Positions 7,767-16,933 of a stretch of 64,000 bases of DNA are shown here, piece by piece. The notes beneath the pieces are model-generated. The model worked only from the letters and a program-made list of their open reading frames with translations. It had not been told where the DNA came from and searched no databases. The first letter of the stretch is position 1; each line of letters opens with the position of its first letter. Both the position numbers and the translations under genes were made by a program. Origin of the DNA: Lentzea aerocolonigenes (GTDB lineage: Bacteria > Actinomycetota > Actinomycetes > Mycobacteriales > Pseudonocardiaceae); the NCBI RefSeq assembly GCF_000974445.1, contig NZ_BBOJ01000007.1:248001-312000 (forward strand), written 5' to 3'.

Positions 7767-9206
7767 TCAGGTCACCGGCACCGCCACGTACTTGTAGTCG
7801 AGGAACTCGTCGATGCCGACTCGGCCGCCCTCGCGACCCAGGCCGGACTGCTTCACGCCGCCGAACGGCGCGGCGGGGTTCGAGACGAGACCGGTGTTGA
7901 GGCCGACCATGCCCGCTTCCAGCCGTTCGCTCACGCGCAACGCCCGGTCGAGAGACTCGGTGAACACGTAGCCCACGAGGCCCCACTCGGTGTCGTTGGC
8001 GCGGCGCAGGACCTCGTCCTCGTCGTCGAACGTCAGGATCGCCGCGACCGGGCCGAAGATCTCCGTCCCCATCAGGTCGCTGTCCGGTGACACGCGGCTC
8101 AGCACGGTCGGCGGGTAGAAGCTGCCGGGTCCGGTCGGCGTCCGGCCGCCGGCGAGGACCCGTGCGCCGCGCTGGACGGCGTCCTCGACCAGGCGCTCCA
8201 CCTTGCGGCGGCCGTTCTGGTCGATCAGCGGTCCGACGTCGACGCCCGGTTCGGTACCGGGTCCGACGTTGAGCGCGCTCATGCGCGCCGCGAGCCGCAC
8301 GGCGAACTCCTCCGCCACGTCGCGGTGGACGAAGAACCGGTTGGCCGCGGTGCAGGCCTCGCCCATGTTGCGCATCTTGGCGACCATCGCCCCGTCGACG
8401 GCCTTCTCCAGGTCGGCGTCGTCGAACACGATGAACGGCGCGTTGCCGCCCAGCTCCATCGACGTGCGCACGACCTGCTCAGCCGACTGCTCGAGCAGCA
8501 GCTTGCCCACCTGCGTGGACCCGGTGAACGACAGCTTGCGGATCCGTCCGCCGCGCAGCAGCGGTTCGACGACCTCGCCCGGCCTGGACGTCGTGACGAC
8601 GTTCAGCACACCGTCCGGCAGCCCGGCCTCGCGCAGGATCTCCGCCAGCACGAGGCTCGACAACGGAGTCTGCGGCGCGGGCTTGAGGACCATCGTGCAG
8701 CCGGCCGCGATCGCCGGTCCGATCTTGCGGGTGCCCATCGCCAGCGGGAAGTTCCACGGCGTGATCAGCAGGCACGGGCCGACCGGGCGACGCATCAGCA
8801 GCATCCGGTTGCGGCCGTCCGGCAGGGTGCCGAAGCCGCCCTCGATCCGCACAGCCTCCTCGGAGAACCACCGGAAGAACTCGGCCGCGTAGGCGACCTC
8901 GCCCCGTGCTTCGGCGAGCGGCTTGCCCATCTCCGTGGTCATCAGCAGCGCGAGCTCGTCGGTGCGCGACACGATGATGTCGTAGGCACGGCGCAGGATC
9001 TCGCTGCGCGCACGCGGCGCGGTGGCGGCCCACTCCTCCTGGACCCGCACCGCGGCGTCCACGGCGAGCTGCGCGTCCTTGGTGCCCGCGTCAGCGACGT
9101 GGCAGACGACCTCGCCGGTCGCCGGGTTGTCGACGGGCATCGTGGCGCCGTCCGCGGCGTCCACCCACGTACCGCCGATGAACAACTGCTTCGGAACGTC
9201 GATCAT
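7767..9206 (-). CDS. gabD: Succinate-semialdehyde dehydrogenase (GabD-type aldehyde dehydrogenase)
   Basis: A 479-residue aldehyde dehydrogenase whose ATG at 9206 overlaps the upstream stop codon as ATGA. The family pattern is clear: FIGGTWVDAADG at the N terminus, ITPWNFPLAM in the cofactor domain, catalytic Glu in SMELGGNAPFIVFDDADL, catalytic Cys in MGEACTAANRF, and PFGGVKQSGLGREGG near the C terminus. The ANRFFVH sequence after the catalytic Cys is typical of GabD-like succinate-semialdehyde dehydrogenases. It is third in an operon behind an aminotransferase and a fused FAD/Fe-S oxidase, fitting oxidation of the semialdehyde made by the aminotransferase. Other omega-semialdehydes, such as glutarate semialdehyde, remain possible. 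Confidence 0.88.
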   Translation of the reverse strand: MIDVPKQLFIGGTWVDAADGATMPVDNPATGEVVCHVADAGTKDAQLAVDAAVRVQEEWAATAPRARSEILRRAYDIIVSRTDELALLMTTEMGKPLAEARGEVAYAAEFFRWFSEEAVRIEGGFGTLPDGRNRMLLMRRPVGPCLLITPWNFPLAMGTRKIGPAIAAGCTMVLKPAPQTPLSSLVLAEILREAGLPDGVLNVVTTSRPGEVVEPLLRGGRIRKLSFTGSTQVGKLLLEQSAEQVVRTSMELGGNAPFIVFDDADLEKAVDGAMVAKMRNMGEACTAANRFFVHRDVAEEFAVRLAARMSALNVGPGTEPGVDVGPLIDQNGRRKVERLVEDAVQRGARVLAGGRTPTGPGSFYPPTVLSRVSPDSDLMGTEIFGPVAAILTFDDEDEVLRRANDTEWGLVGYVFTESLDRALRVSERLEAGMVGLNTGLVSNPAAPFGGVKQSGLGREGGRVGIDEFLDYKYVAVPVT

Positions 9207-12013
9207 GGGTTCCCTCCTGGGTCGAGCAGCTCTGCCAGGTGCACGGCGCGGGCGCCGAGGTGGTCGACCTGGGTGGCGCAGCTGAAGCCGTCCGCCACGA
9301 CGACGGCATCGGGGTTCTCTTCCAGTCGTGGCCGCAGGGACAGGCCCGCGACGGCCATCGACGTGTCGTAGTGCTGTTCCTCGAAACCGAAGTTGCCGGC
9401 GAGCCCGCAGCAGCCCTCGGCCTCGGTCACCGTCCGCACACCGAGCTTGCGCAGCAGGTCACGCGGACCGCCGAACGTGGCGTACTCGTGGCAATGCGTT
9501 TGCAGCACCACCGAGTCCGGCACGCCGGGCTGCCAGTCCGAAGTGGACAGATCGGTCAACGCGGACGTCAGTGTGTGCACGCGCGCCGCGACCCGCCGGG
9601 CGGCGTCGGTGCCCAGCAGTTCGGGCACGTCCCGCTTCAACGCGGCCGCGCAGCTCGGCTCCGCCACCACGATCGGCAGGTCGCGGTCCGGGCCACGATC
9701 GAGCCGGGTGACGGTGCGGGCCATCACCCGGCGTGCCACCGAAAGCTGACCGGTGCTGACCCACGTGAGGCCGCAGCACAGTCCGCTGCTCGGTGTGCAG
9801 GGCAGGCCGGCGGCGTCGAGCACGCGGGAGGCGGCGCCGGCGACCTGCGGGCGGAAGGCACGCGTGAAGCTGTCCACGAACAGCACCGCGGCCGGTCTGT
9901 CGACCGCCGTGCGCAGAACCGATTTCAGCGCACGGCGGGACGCGAAGGGCGGGATGGCCCGGTGTCGGGTGACACCGCCGAGCCACGCGGCGACCTTGCC
10001 CAGCGGGCCGCGCAGGACCGCGTTGAGCGGCCGTGCGACGTAACCGGCGAGCTTCGAGGTCGCGGGCAGCCAACCCAGCGAGTAGTGCGACCGCGGACGG
10101 ATCCGGCCGCGGTAGTGCTGGTGCAGGAACTCGGCCTTGTAGGTGGCCATGTCCACACCGGTCGGACAGTCCGTCGAACACGCCTTGCACGACAGGCAGA
10201 GGTCCAGCGCGTCCCGAACCTCGGTCGAACGCCAGCCGTCGCGGACGACGTCACCGCGCAGCATCTCCTGGAGCATCCGGGCACGGCCGCGGGTGGAGTG
10301 GTTCTCCTCCCCTGTCGCTCGGTAACTCGGGCACATCACGCCACCGGAACCGCTGCGGCAGCGGCCGACACCGACGCAGCGCCGGACCGCGCCCTCGAAG
10401 CCGCCCTCGAAGGTGAACAGCGTCGGACGCCCCTGCGGCTGCGGGACATCCAGCGCGAGATCGGCGTCCACCGCGGACGGCGCCACGATGACACCGGGGT
10501 TCAGCAGACCGTCCGGGTCGAAAGCTCGTTTGAAGGCCTCGAAAGCCGCGATGACCTCCCGGCTGTACATGACCTCCAGCAGTTCGCTGCGCGCCCGTCC
10601 GTCGCCGTGCTCGCCCGAGAGCGTGCCGCCGTGGCGCACCACGACCTCGGCCGCCTCGCGCAGGAACCGGCGAGTGGCCTCCCTGCCCTCCTCGCTGCCC
10701 AGGTCGAAGTCGATGCGCACGTGCACGCACCCGGCACCGAAGTGTCCATAAAGGACGCCGGTGAGCCGGTGCGCGGCCAGCAACGCGCGGAAGTCGCGCA
10801 GGTAGCCCGCGAGGTTCTCCGGCGCCACCGCGGCGTCCTCCCAGCCCGGCCACGACTCACCGCCGTCGACCAGCCGGGCGGCGAGGCCCGCCCCGTCCTC
10901 ACGCACCCGCCACAGCGAACGCCGCTGGGCTTCGCTGTCGACGACTCTGCCGTCGAGCATCCGCCCGCGCGCCTTCAACGTGTCGAGCAGCTGCCCGGCG
11001 CGGACCGCGACCTCGCCCGAATCGTCGCCGTCCAGCTCGACGTACAGCCACGCGCGACCTTCCGGAAGGCCGATGACCGAGCCGGAACCACGCCGGGCGC
11101 GCATGGTCGCCACGATCGCGGAGTCCATGCCCTCGACCGCGGTGGGCTTCCACCGCAGGATCTCGGGCACGTCCTCGGCCGCGTCCACGACGTCGTCGTA
11201 GCCCAATGCCAGCAACGTCGCCGCACGGGCGGTGGGCACGAGCCGCACCGTGGCCGCGACGACGACCGCGCACGTGCCCTCGGTGCCGACCAGCGCACGG
11301 GCCAGGTCGAAGCCGTTCTCCGGCAGGAGGTGGTGCAGCTGGTACCCGGAGACCTGCCGCGGGATGCGGCCCAGCTCGGTGCGGAGCGGCGCGAGGTTCT
11401 CGCCGATCAGCCGCCGCAGCCGGGCGTCCAGCTCGGCGACCTGGTCCTCCGCGGCGTCGAGTGACCGCAGTCCCGTGTGATCCGCGATCGCGTGCAAGCC
11501 GTCGATCGTGACGATCTCCAGCGACTCGACGTGGCCACTGGTGCGACCGTGCCGCACGGACCGGTTGCCGCACGCGTCGTTGCCGATCATGCCGCCGATC
11601 GTGCAACGGCTGTGCGAGGACGGATCCGGGCCGAACGTGAGGCCGTGCGGCGCGACCGCGTCACGCAGGTCGTCCAGCACCACGCCGGGCTCCACTCGCG
11701 CGGTGTGCGCGACCGGGTCGATGTCGAGGATCCGGTTCATGCCGCGGGAGAGGTCGAGCACGAGACCGGGCCCGACGGCGTTGCCCGCCATGCTCGTGCC
11801 GCCTCCCCGCGCCGTGACCGACACTCCGAGCTCCCGGCAGGCCCGCAGCGCCGCGGACACCTCCTCGGGAGATCGGGGGAAGGCCACGGCGCGAGGCGCC
11901 ACCCGGTAGTTGGAGGCGTCGTAGGCGAAGGGCGCAGTTCCTCCGGCCTCCGACTCCACCCGCAGTCCGGGGGCGGTCTCGGCGAGCAGTCGCACCAGCG
12001 GGTCGCCGGTCAT
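9203..12013 (-). CDS. FAD-linked oxidase / Fe-S reductase fusion (GlcD-GlcF or YdiJ-like)
   Basis: A 936-residue fusion protein. The start at ATG 12013 overlaps the aminotransferase stop as ATGA; an upstream extension to 12121 is an out-of-context shadow. The first half is a PCMH-type FAD domain with VSVTARGGGTSMAGNAVGP and IGNDACGNRS, then an FAD-oxidase C-terminal domain (GHFGAGCVHVRIDF, SGEHGDGRARSELL). The second half has CLSCKACSTDCP, an iron-sulfur cluster motif, followed by two cysteine-rich CCG-type segments (SGLCCGLTW, EGCCGLAGNFG). Such fusions oxidise D-2-hydroxy acids (D-lactate, D-2-hydroxyglutarate) and pass electrons to the respiratory chain. Sitting between aminotransferase and semialdehyde dehydrogenase genes, it may oxidise a hydroxy-acid intermediate or side product of that pathway. 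Confidence 0.85.
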   Translation of the reverse strand: MTGDPLVRLLAETAPGLRVESEAGGTAPFAYDASNYRVAPRAVAFPRSPEEVSAALRACRELGVSVTARGGGTSMAGNAVGPGLVLDLSRGMNRILDIDPVAHTARVEPGVVLDDLRDAVAPHGLTFGPDPSSHSRCTIGGMIGNDACGNRSVRHGRTSGHVESLEIVTIDGLHAIADHTGLRSLDAAEDQVAELDARLRRLIGENLAPLRTELGRIPRQVSGYQLHHLLPENGFDLARALVGTEGTCAVVVAATVRLVPTARAATLLALGYDDVVDAAEDVPEILRWKPTAVEGMDSAIVATMRARRGSGSVIGLPEGRAWLYVELDGDDSGEVAVRAGQLLDTLKARGRMLDGRVVDSEAQRRSLWRVREDGAGLAARLVDGGESWPGWEDAAVAPENLAGYLRDFRALLAAHRLTGVLYGHFGAGCVHVRIDFDLGSEEGREATRRFLREAAEVVVRHGGTLSGEHGDGRARSELLEVMYSREVIAAFEAFKRAFDPDGLLNPGVIVAPSAVDADLALDVPQPQGRPTLFTFEGGFEGAVRRCVGVGRCRSGSGGVMCPSYRATGEENHSTRGRARMLQEMLRGDVVRDGWRSTEVRDALDLCLSCKACSTDCPTGVDMATYKAEFLHQHYRGRIRPRSHYSLGWLPATSKLAGYVARPLNAVLRGPLGKVAAWLGGVTRHRAIPPFASRRALKSVLRTAVDRPAAVLFVDSFTRAFRPQVAGAASRVLDAAGLPCTPSSGLCCGLTWVSTGQLSVARRVMARTVTRLDRGPDRDLPIVVAEPSCAAALKRDVPELLGTDAARRVAARVHTLTSALTDLSTSDWQPGVPDSVVLQTHCHEYATFGGPRDLLRKLGVRTVTEAEGCCGLAGNFGFEEQHYDTSMAVAGLSLRPRLEENPDAVVVADGFSCATQVDHLGARAVHLAELLDPGGNP

Positions 12014-13269
12014 CGACCCGACACTCCGGCTTCCACGGCGGCGGACCAGGCCCGCAGCCCTTCGTCGACGGAGTTCTCGTCGATCACGAGAGCGGGGATC
12101 ATCCGCACGACCTGGTTCCACGCACCGCAGAGCAGCAGGAGCAGACCCTCGTCCACCGCGGCGCGCTGGACCCGGCCGGCGGTCTCCGGGTCGGGGCGGC
12201 CGTCCTCGGTGACGAACTCGGTCGCGAGCATCAACCCGGCGCCCCGCACGTCACCGATGGCGGGTGTCCTGGCGGCGACCGCCTCCAACCCAGCCCGCAG
12301 CCGCGCGCCCATCAGCTCGGCGTTCTGCACGAGCTTCTCCTCCTCGACGACCTCCAGCGTGGCGACGGCGGCCGCACACGCCACGGCGTTCGCGCCGTAG
12401 GTACCTCCCTGCGAGCCCGGCCACGCCTTGCTCATCAGCTCCTCGCTCGCCGCGATGCCGGAGAGGGTGAAGCCGCTGGCCAGGCCCTTCGCGGTGACGA
12501 GGATGTCCGGCGTGACACCGGAGTGCTCGTGGCCCCAGAACCGGCCGGTGCGCCCGACACCCGTCTGCACCTCGTCGAGGATCAGCAGGAAGCCGTGCCG
12601 GTCGGCGCGCTCGCGCAACCCCTCCAGGAACGCGCGGGGCGCCGGCACGTAGCCGCCCTCGCCGAGCACCGGCTCCACGATGAGCGCCGCGGTGTCAGCG
12701 GGCGAGGAGATCGTCTGGAGCACGTAGTCGAGCTCCTGCAACGCGAACCGCGTCGCGGTCTCCTCGTCCCAGCCGTACCGGTAGGCCGTCGGGAACGGCG
12801 TGACGACGACCCCGCTCATCAACGGGGAGAAGCCGGACCGGAACCGCGTGCCGGACGTCGTCATGGACGCGGCGGCGACCGTGCGGCCGTGGAAACCGCC
12901 GTGGCAGACCAGGATGTTCGGCCTGCCGGTCGCCTGCCGCGCCAGACGCATCGCCGCCTCCACGGCCTCGCTGCCGGAGTTGACGAAGAACAGGCTGTCG
13001 AGGCTCTCCGGCAGCACCTCGCCCAGCTTGGCGACGAGCCGGCGCAGCGGCTGGTGCATGACCGTCGTGTACTGGCCGTGGATCAGGGTCGCGACCTGCT
13101 CCTGGGCGGCGGCCACGACCTTGGGGTGGCAGTGGCCGGTGCTGGTGACGCCGATGCCCGCGGTGAAGTCCAGGTACCGCCGCCCGTCCTCGCCGTACAG
13201 GTGAACCCCCTCGCCGCGGACCGCGACGACGGGGGTGGCTTGGCGCAGGTGCGGTGACAGTGCGGTCAT
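12010..13269 (-). CDS. gabT: Class III aminotransferase (4-aminobutyrate aminotransferase-like)
   Basis: A 419-residue PLP enzyme. Of two adjacent ATGs, the one at 13269 is preferred because GGGAG lies 6 nt upstream; the one at 13275 abuts it. Fold-type I class III features: FFVNSGSEAVEAAMRLAR, HGGFHGRTVAA, PLP-ring Asp in LILDEVQTGVGRTG, and Schiff-base Lys in TAKGLASGFTLSG. It transfers the omega-amino group of GABA or a related amino acid to a keto acid, giving a semialdehyde. It is the first gene of a three-gene operon with 4-base overlaps, divergent from a PucR-type activator. GABA is the best guess; beta-alanine, ornithine or lysine-derived substrates are alternatives. Confidence 0.85.
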   Translation of the reverse strand: MTALSPHLRQATPVVAVRGEGVHLYGEDGRRYLDFTAGIGVTSTGHCHPKVVAAAQEQVATLIHGQYTTVMHQPLRRLVAKLGEVLPESLDSLFFVNSGSEAVEAAMRLARQATGRPNILVCHGGFHGRTVAAASMTTSGTRFRSGFSPLMSGVVVTPFPTAYRYGWDEETATRFALQELDYVLQTISSPADTAALIVEPVLGEGGYVPAPRAFLEGLRERADRHGFLLILDEVQTGVGRTGRFWGHEHSGVTPDILVTAKGLASGFTLSGIAASEELMSKAWPGSQGGTYGANAVACAAAVATLEVVEEEKLVQNAELMGARLRAGLEAVAARTPAIGDVRGAGLMLATEFVTEDGRPDPETAGRVQRAAVDEGLLLLLCGAWNQVVRMIPALVIDENSVDEGLRAWSAAVEAGVSGR

Positions 13270-13479
13270 GGTCATCTCCCGGCCGGATGGTCGTGTTGTG
13301 GTGGCGACCACCTGAGCCTCTCCGCAGCGCCGCACGCCGACAACGCGTGTTCTGTCCAGCCCGACGTCGTTGTTTGGACGTTTTGTCAACCGAAGGCCCT
13401 CACCGAGCCGCCGAACGGCCTCCCGAGGTGACGGGAATCCGCGCTTGCGCAGGTGAGAGCCGCTTGTCAAAGTGGCGCG

Positions 13480-15051
13480 GTGCCCGAGAACCAAGGCTCC
13501 GCGCCGCTCACCGTGGCAGGAGTGCTCGCCCTGCCCGTGCTGGCCGCGGGGCTGCCGGAGGTCGTGGTCGGCGGGGCCGGCCTGGACCGGCTGGTCCGCT
13601 GGGTGCACATCACCGAACTGACCGACCCCGCGTCGTTCCTCAAGGGCGGCGAGCTGGTGCTCACGACCGGCGTGCCGCTGCCCGGCGACACCTCGCAGGT
13701 GCGTCGTTACGTCGACGAGCTCGCCGACGTGGGTGCCGCGGCGCTGGTGCTCGAGCTCGTCCGCCGGTTCCACCGCCCGCCCGACGACCTGATCCGCGCC
13801 TGTCAGGCCCGCCGGCTGCCGCTGATCACGCTCGCCAGGGACGTCAACTTCCTGGAGGTGACCCAGGTCGTCCACACGCTGATCTTGGGCAACCAGACCG
13901 AGGTCCTGCGCCGTACCCAGAAGATCCACGACACCTTCACGGCACTGACCCTGCGCGGCGCGGGACCGGAGGAGGTGGTGCGGACGGCGGTCGAGATGAC
14001 CCACCGCACCGTCGTGCTGGAGAACCTCGCCCACCAGGCGGTGATCTGCGAACCCGCCGACGTGGACGCCGAGGTGGCGCTGGAGCGGTGGGAACAGCGG
14101 TCACGAGCCACCGTCGTCAAGGACCGGACCGAGGTTCTCGGTCCTGAGGGCTGGCTGGCGACACCGGTCGAGTTCCAGGGCGAACGCTGGGGCCGCGTCG
14201 TGATGCTGCCCGGCAAGTCGTTCGGCGCCGACGACGTCACCGTGCTGGAGCGAGCGGCCATGACCCTCACGATCGCCCGGCTCATCCACTCCACCTCGTG
14301 GGAACGCAACGCGCACCGCAGCGTCCTGCAGGAAATCGCCGAGCAGCGCTACCGCTCCCCCACCGAGGCGAGGGCCCGCGCCGCCGCTCTCGGCCTGCCC
14401 GCCGCGGACGCCTCGTTCCTCGCCGTGCTGGTCGACACCCCGCGGAGCGCGACCGAGGTGGAAACCCTGCTGTCGCAGACCCTGGAGCGGACCGCGCTGG
14501 TCGGCACGTTCACCGACCAGCGCGTCGGAGTGCTGCTGTTCCTGCGCAGGGGCCAGCCGTGGCAGTCCGCGGTGGAACTGCTGAGCCGTGCCGCCCGCGC
14601 TCAGGACGCCGGTGTCGTGGTGAGCGTCGGGTGCGAGGTCACCGACCTCGCCCACGTCGCACGTTCCTTCCGGGAGGCCGGGCGCGTCGCCGAGGCCGTC
14701 CTCCCCGGTTCCACCGACCGGCTCTTCTACCAGCTGTCCGACATCGGCCTGCGGCACCTGCTGCACACGCTGCGCGACGACATCCGCGTCCAGGACTACG
14801 TCGAACGGCAGATCGGCCGGCTGGTCGAGCACGACGCCCGCCACGGCACCGAGCTGCTGCCCACGTTGCGCCACTACCTCGACGCAGCGGGCAACAAGAC
14901 CATCGCCGCACGCCGTGGCGGCATCTCCCGGCAGACGCTCTACGAACGTCTGCGCCTGCTGGAAAGGCTGCTGGAGCGGGACCTCGAGGCAGGCGAGCAC
15001 CGGACCGAGCTGCACGTGGCGCTCCTCCTGCTCGACGTCCTGCGCGGCTGA
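13480..15051 (+). CDS. PucR-family transcriptional regulator
   Basis: A 523-residue regulator if started at GTG 13480; an upstream GTG at 13453 is equally open and neither has a convincing ribosome-binding site. The N-terminal PucR domain (about residues 8-125) contains RWVHITELTDPASFLKGGELVLTTG. A middle GGDEF-like or degenerate region follows, and the C-terminal PucR helix-turn-helix (about 440-520) contains RHYLDAAGNKTIAARRGG and RQTLYERLRLLERLL. Members usually activate divergent catabolic operons on binding a pathway metabolite, which fits the divergent aminotransferase operon. The 210-bp gap between them shows TTGACA on the minus strand near 13384-13389. Confidence 0.9.
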   Translation: MPENQGSAPLTVAGVLALPVLAAGLPEVVVGGAGLDRLVRWVHITELTDPASFLKGGELVLTTGVPLPGDTSQVRRYVDELADVGAAALVLELVRRFHRPPDDLIRACQARRLPLITLARDVNFLEVTQVVHTLILGNQTEVLRRTQKIHDTFTALTLRGAGPEEVVRTAVEMTHRTVVLENLAHQAVICEPADVDAEVALERWEQRSRATVVKDRTEVLGPEGWLATPVEFQGERWGRVVMLPGKSFGADDVTVLERAAMTLTIARLIHSTSWERNAHRSVLQEIAEQRYRSPTEARARAAALGLPAADASFLAVLVDTPRSATEVETLLSQTLERTALVGTFTDQRVGVLLFLRRGQPWQSAVELLSRAARAQDAGVVVSVGCEVTDLAHVARSFREAGRVAEAVLPGSTDRLFYQLSDIGLRHLLHTLRDDIRVQDYVERQIGRLVEHDARHGTELLPTLRHYLDAAGNKTIAARRGGISRQTLYERLRLLERLLERDLEAGEHRTELHVALLLLDVLRG

Positions 15052-15055
15052 CGAC

Positions 15056-16804
15056 TCACGCCGTCCGTTCGCCCGTGAGCAGCTGGGTCGCGGCGAACCC
15101 CGCGTACAGCCGATCACTCGCGACGAGCTCGTCGTGGGTGCCCGCCGCCCGCACGATCCCGTTGTCCAGCACCACGATCCGGTCCGCCGAGGTGACCGTC
15201 GACAACCGGTGCGCCACCACGAGCACGGTCATCGTCTTCGCGGCGGCCGTGACGACGTCCCGGATCGCCATCTCGTTCGCGGCGTCGAGCTGCGAGGTGA
15301 TCTCGTCGAGCAGCAGCAGGCGGGGACGGCGGATCAGCGCGCGGGCGAGCGCCACCCGCTGCCGTTCGCCGCCGGACAGGAACGTGCCGCGGTGGCCGAC
15401 CTGCGTGTCCAGGCCGTCCGGCAGCCGTTCGACGAGCGTGTCCAGCCGGGTCTGCGCCAGGGCGTCGCGGATCTCCTCGTCGCCTGCCCAGGGCCGGCCG
15501 TAGACGAGGTTGTCGCGCAACGTCCCGGACAGCAGCGGCGCGTCCTGTTCGACGTACCCGATGCCCGCGCGCAGGTCCGCGAGGTCCCACTCCGCGAGGT
15601 CGCGGCCGTCCAGCAGAATCCGGCCGGCGGTCGGCTCGTAGAACCGTTCGATCAACGCGAAGAGCGTGGACTTCCCGGCGCCGGACGGACCGACGAACGC
15701 GGTGAGCCCGGTCGCGGGGACCTCGACGCTCACCCCGCGCAGCACCTCCGGCAGCTCGGGGCCGTAGCTGAACCGCACGCCGGAGAACTCCAGGCGCGCC
15801 GCGTCCTGCCCGAGGGCACAGGGCTGGGGGTCACCGGCCGGTTCCGCCTCCATCTCGTCGACCTCCGACAGGCGGCGCACCGCGGCCAGTCCGATCTGCA
15901 GGCGGCTGCCCGCGTGCAGCAGCTGCCCGATCGGCTCGTGCAGGTAGAACAGGAACAGCAGGAACGCGACCAATGTGGACAGTGAGATCGCACCGGTCGC
16001 GACCCGCGCCCCGCCGATGCCGAGCACGGCGAGGAACGCCGCCTGGACCGCCAGGGTGTTGGACCCGTGCACCAGGGACTCCCACCGGGCAGAACGCAGA
16101 CCGGCGCGCCACGCGTCCTCGGCACCGCGGTCGATCGCGGCGATCTCCCTGGCCTCCGCGCCCGCGGACTTGACCGTGCGGAAGGCACCGAGCACGCGTT
16201 CCATTCGCGCCCCGGTCTCCCCCACCGCGGTCTGCGCGGCGCGGGACGCCTTCTCGATCATCGGCATGCCCGCGCCCGCGAGCGCGCCGACCACCGCGAG
16301 CACGGCCAGGGTGACGCCGAGCAGGACGGGGTCCATCACGCCCATCATCACGACCATCACGACGGACGTGACCGCACCGGTGACCAGCCCGACGAGCGCG
16401 CTGGTGCACACCTCGCGCAACAACGTCGTGTCGCTGGTGAAGCGCGACAGCAGGTCGCCGGGCTCGGTCCGTTGCACGGCAGGCACGCGCAGCGAGAGCA
16501 GTCGCCTGGTCAGTCGCTTCCTGGCCACCAGCACGACCGACTCCGCGGCCCGTTCGAGCAGGTAGTCGCCGATCATCGCGATCGCGGCACCGGCGAGCGC
16601 GAGGCCGACCAGCAGCACCAGCAGCCCGGTGATCGCGCCACCGGTGCCCAGCCTGTCCACCAGCGCCTTCGCGGCGAGCGGCTGGGCGGCCGCGGCGAGA
16701 CCGCCGAGCAGGACCAGCGCCCCTCCGAACAGGACGGTGCGCCGCTGGGGCCGGACGTACCCCAGCAGCGTTCGCCAGGCCGGGCGGTCGATCTGCGTGC
16801 GCAC
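15056..16804 (-). CDS. ABC exporter (fused membrane and ATP-binding domains)
   Basis: A 582-residue half-transporter starting at GTG 16804. The N-terminal membrane domain has about six helices (residues 20-310), including TVLFGGALVLLGGLAAAAQ, and is followed by an ATPase domain from about residue 340. The latter has Walker A GPSGAGKSTLFALIERFY, Q-loop IGYVEQDAPLLSGTLRDN, signature FLSGGERQRVALARAL and Walker B LLLLDEITSQLD. It should work as a homodimer exporting lipid, drug or peptide, as no partner half-transporter is adjacent. It ends 4 bp from the PucR-type gene in convergent orientation. Substrate unknown; no neighbouring gene points to one clearly. Confidence 0.92.
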   Translation of the reverse strand: MRTQIDRPAWRTLLGYVRPQRRTVLFGGALVLLGGLAAAAQPLAAKALVDRLGTGGAITGLLVLLVGLALAGAAIAMIGDYLLERAAESVVLVARKRLTRRLLSLRVPAVQRTEPGDLLSRFTSDTTLLREVCTSALVGLVTGAVTSVVMVVMMGVMDPVLLGVTLAVLAVVGALAGAGMPMIEKASRAAQTAVGETGARMERVLGAFRTVKSAGAEAREIAAIDRGAEDAWRAGLRSARWESLVHGSNTLAVQAAFLAVLGIGGARVATGAISLSTLVAFLLFLFYLHEPIGQLLHAGSRLQIGLAAVRRLSEVDEMEAEPAGDPQPCALGQDAARLEFSGVRFSYGPELPEVLRGVSVEVPATGLTAFVGPSGAGKSTLFALIERFYEPTAGRILLDGRDLAEWDLADLRAGIGYVEQDAPLLSGTLRDNLVYGRPWAGDEEIRDALAQTRLDTLVERLPDGLDTQVGHRGTFLSGGERQRVALARALIRRPRLLLLDEITSQLDAANEMAIRDVVTAAAKTMTVLVVAHRLSTVTSADRIVVLDNGIVRAAGTHDELVASDRLYAGFAATQLLTGERTA

Positions 16805-16933
16805 GGTGACACAGCTCCGTTTCTCGTTGGACGGTCACCTGATCCTCGTGCCGTGCCACCGTTCGCAGCATCGCCGAACCGGCCGGACAGGCCAGCCGGG
16901 TGGCTGGAGATCACCCTCCACCTGGCGGGTCCG

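Noticed and set aside
9239..11464. A 741-codon plus-strand open frame
   Set aside because: It is antisense to the FAD/Fe-S oxidase, whose motifs are unmistakable.
12014..12121. N-terminal extension of the FAD/Fe-S oxidase
   Set aside because: Arg-rich sequence inside the aminotransferase gene; ATG 12013 gives a 4-bp overlap and a normal N terminus.
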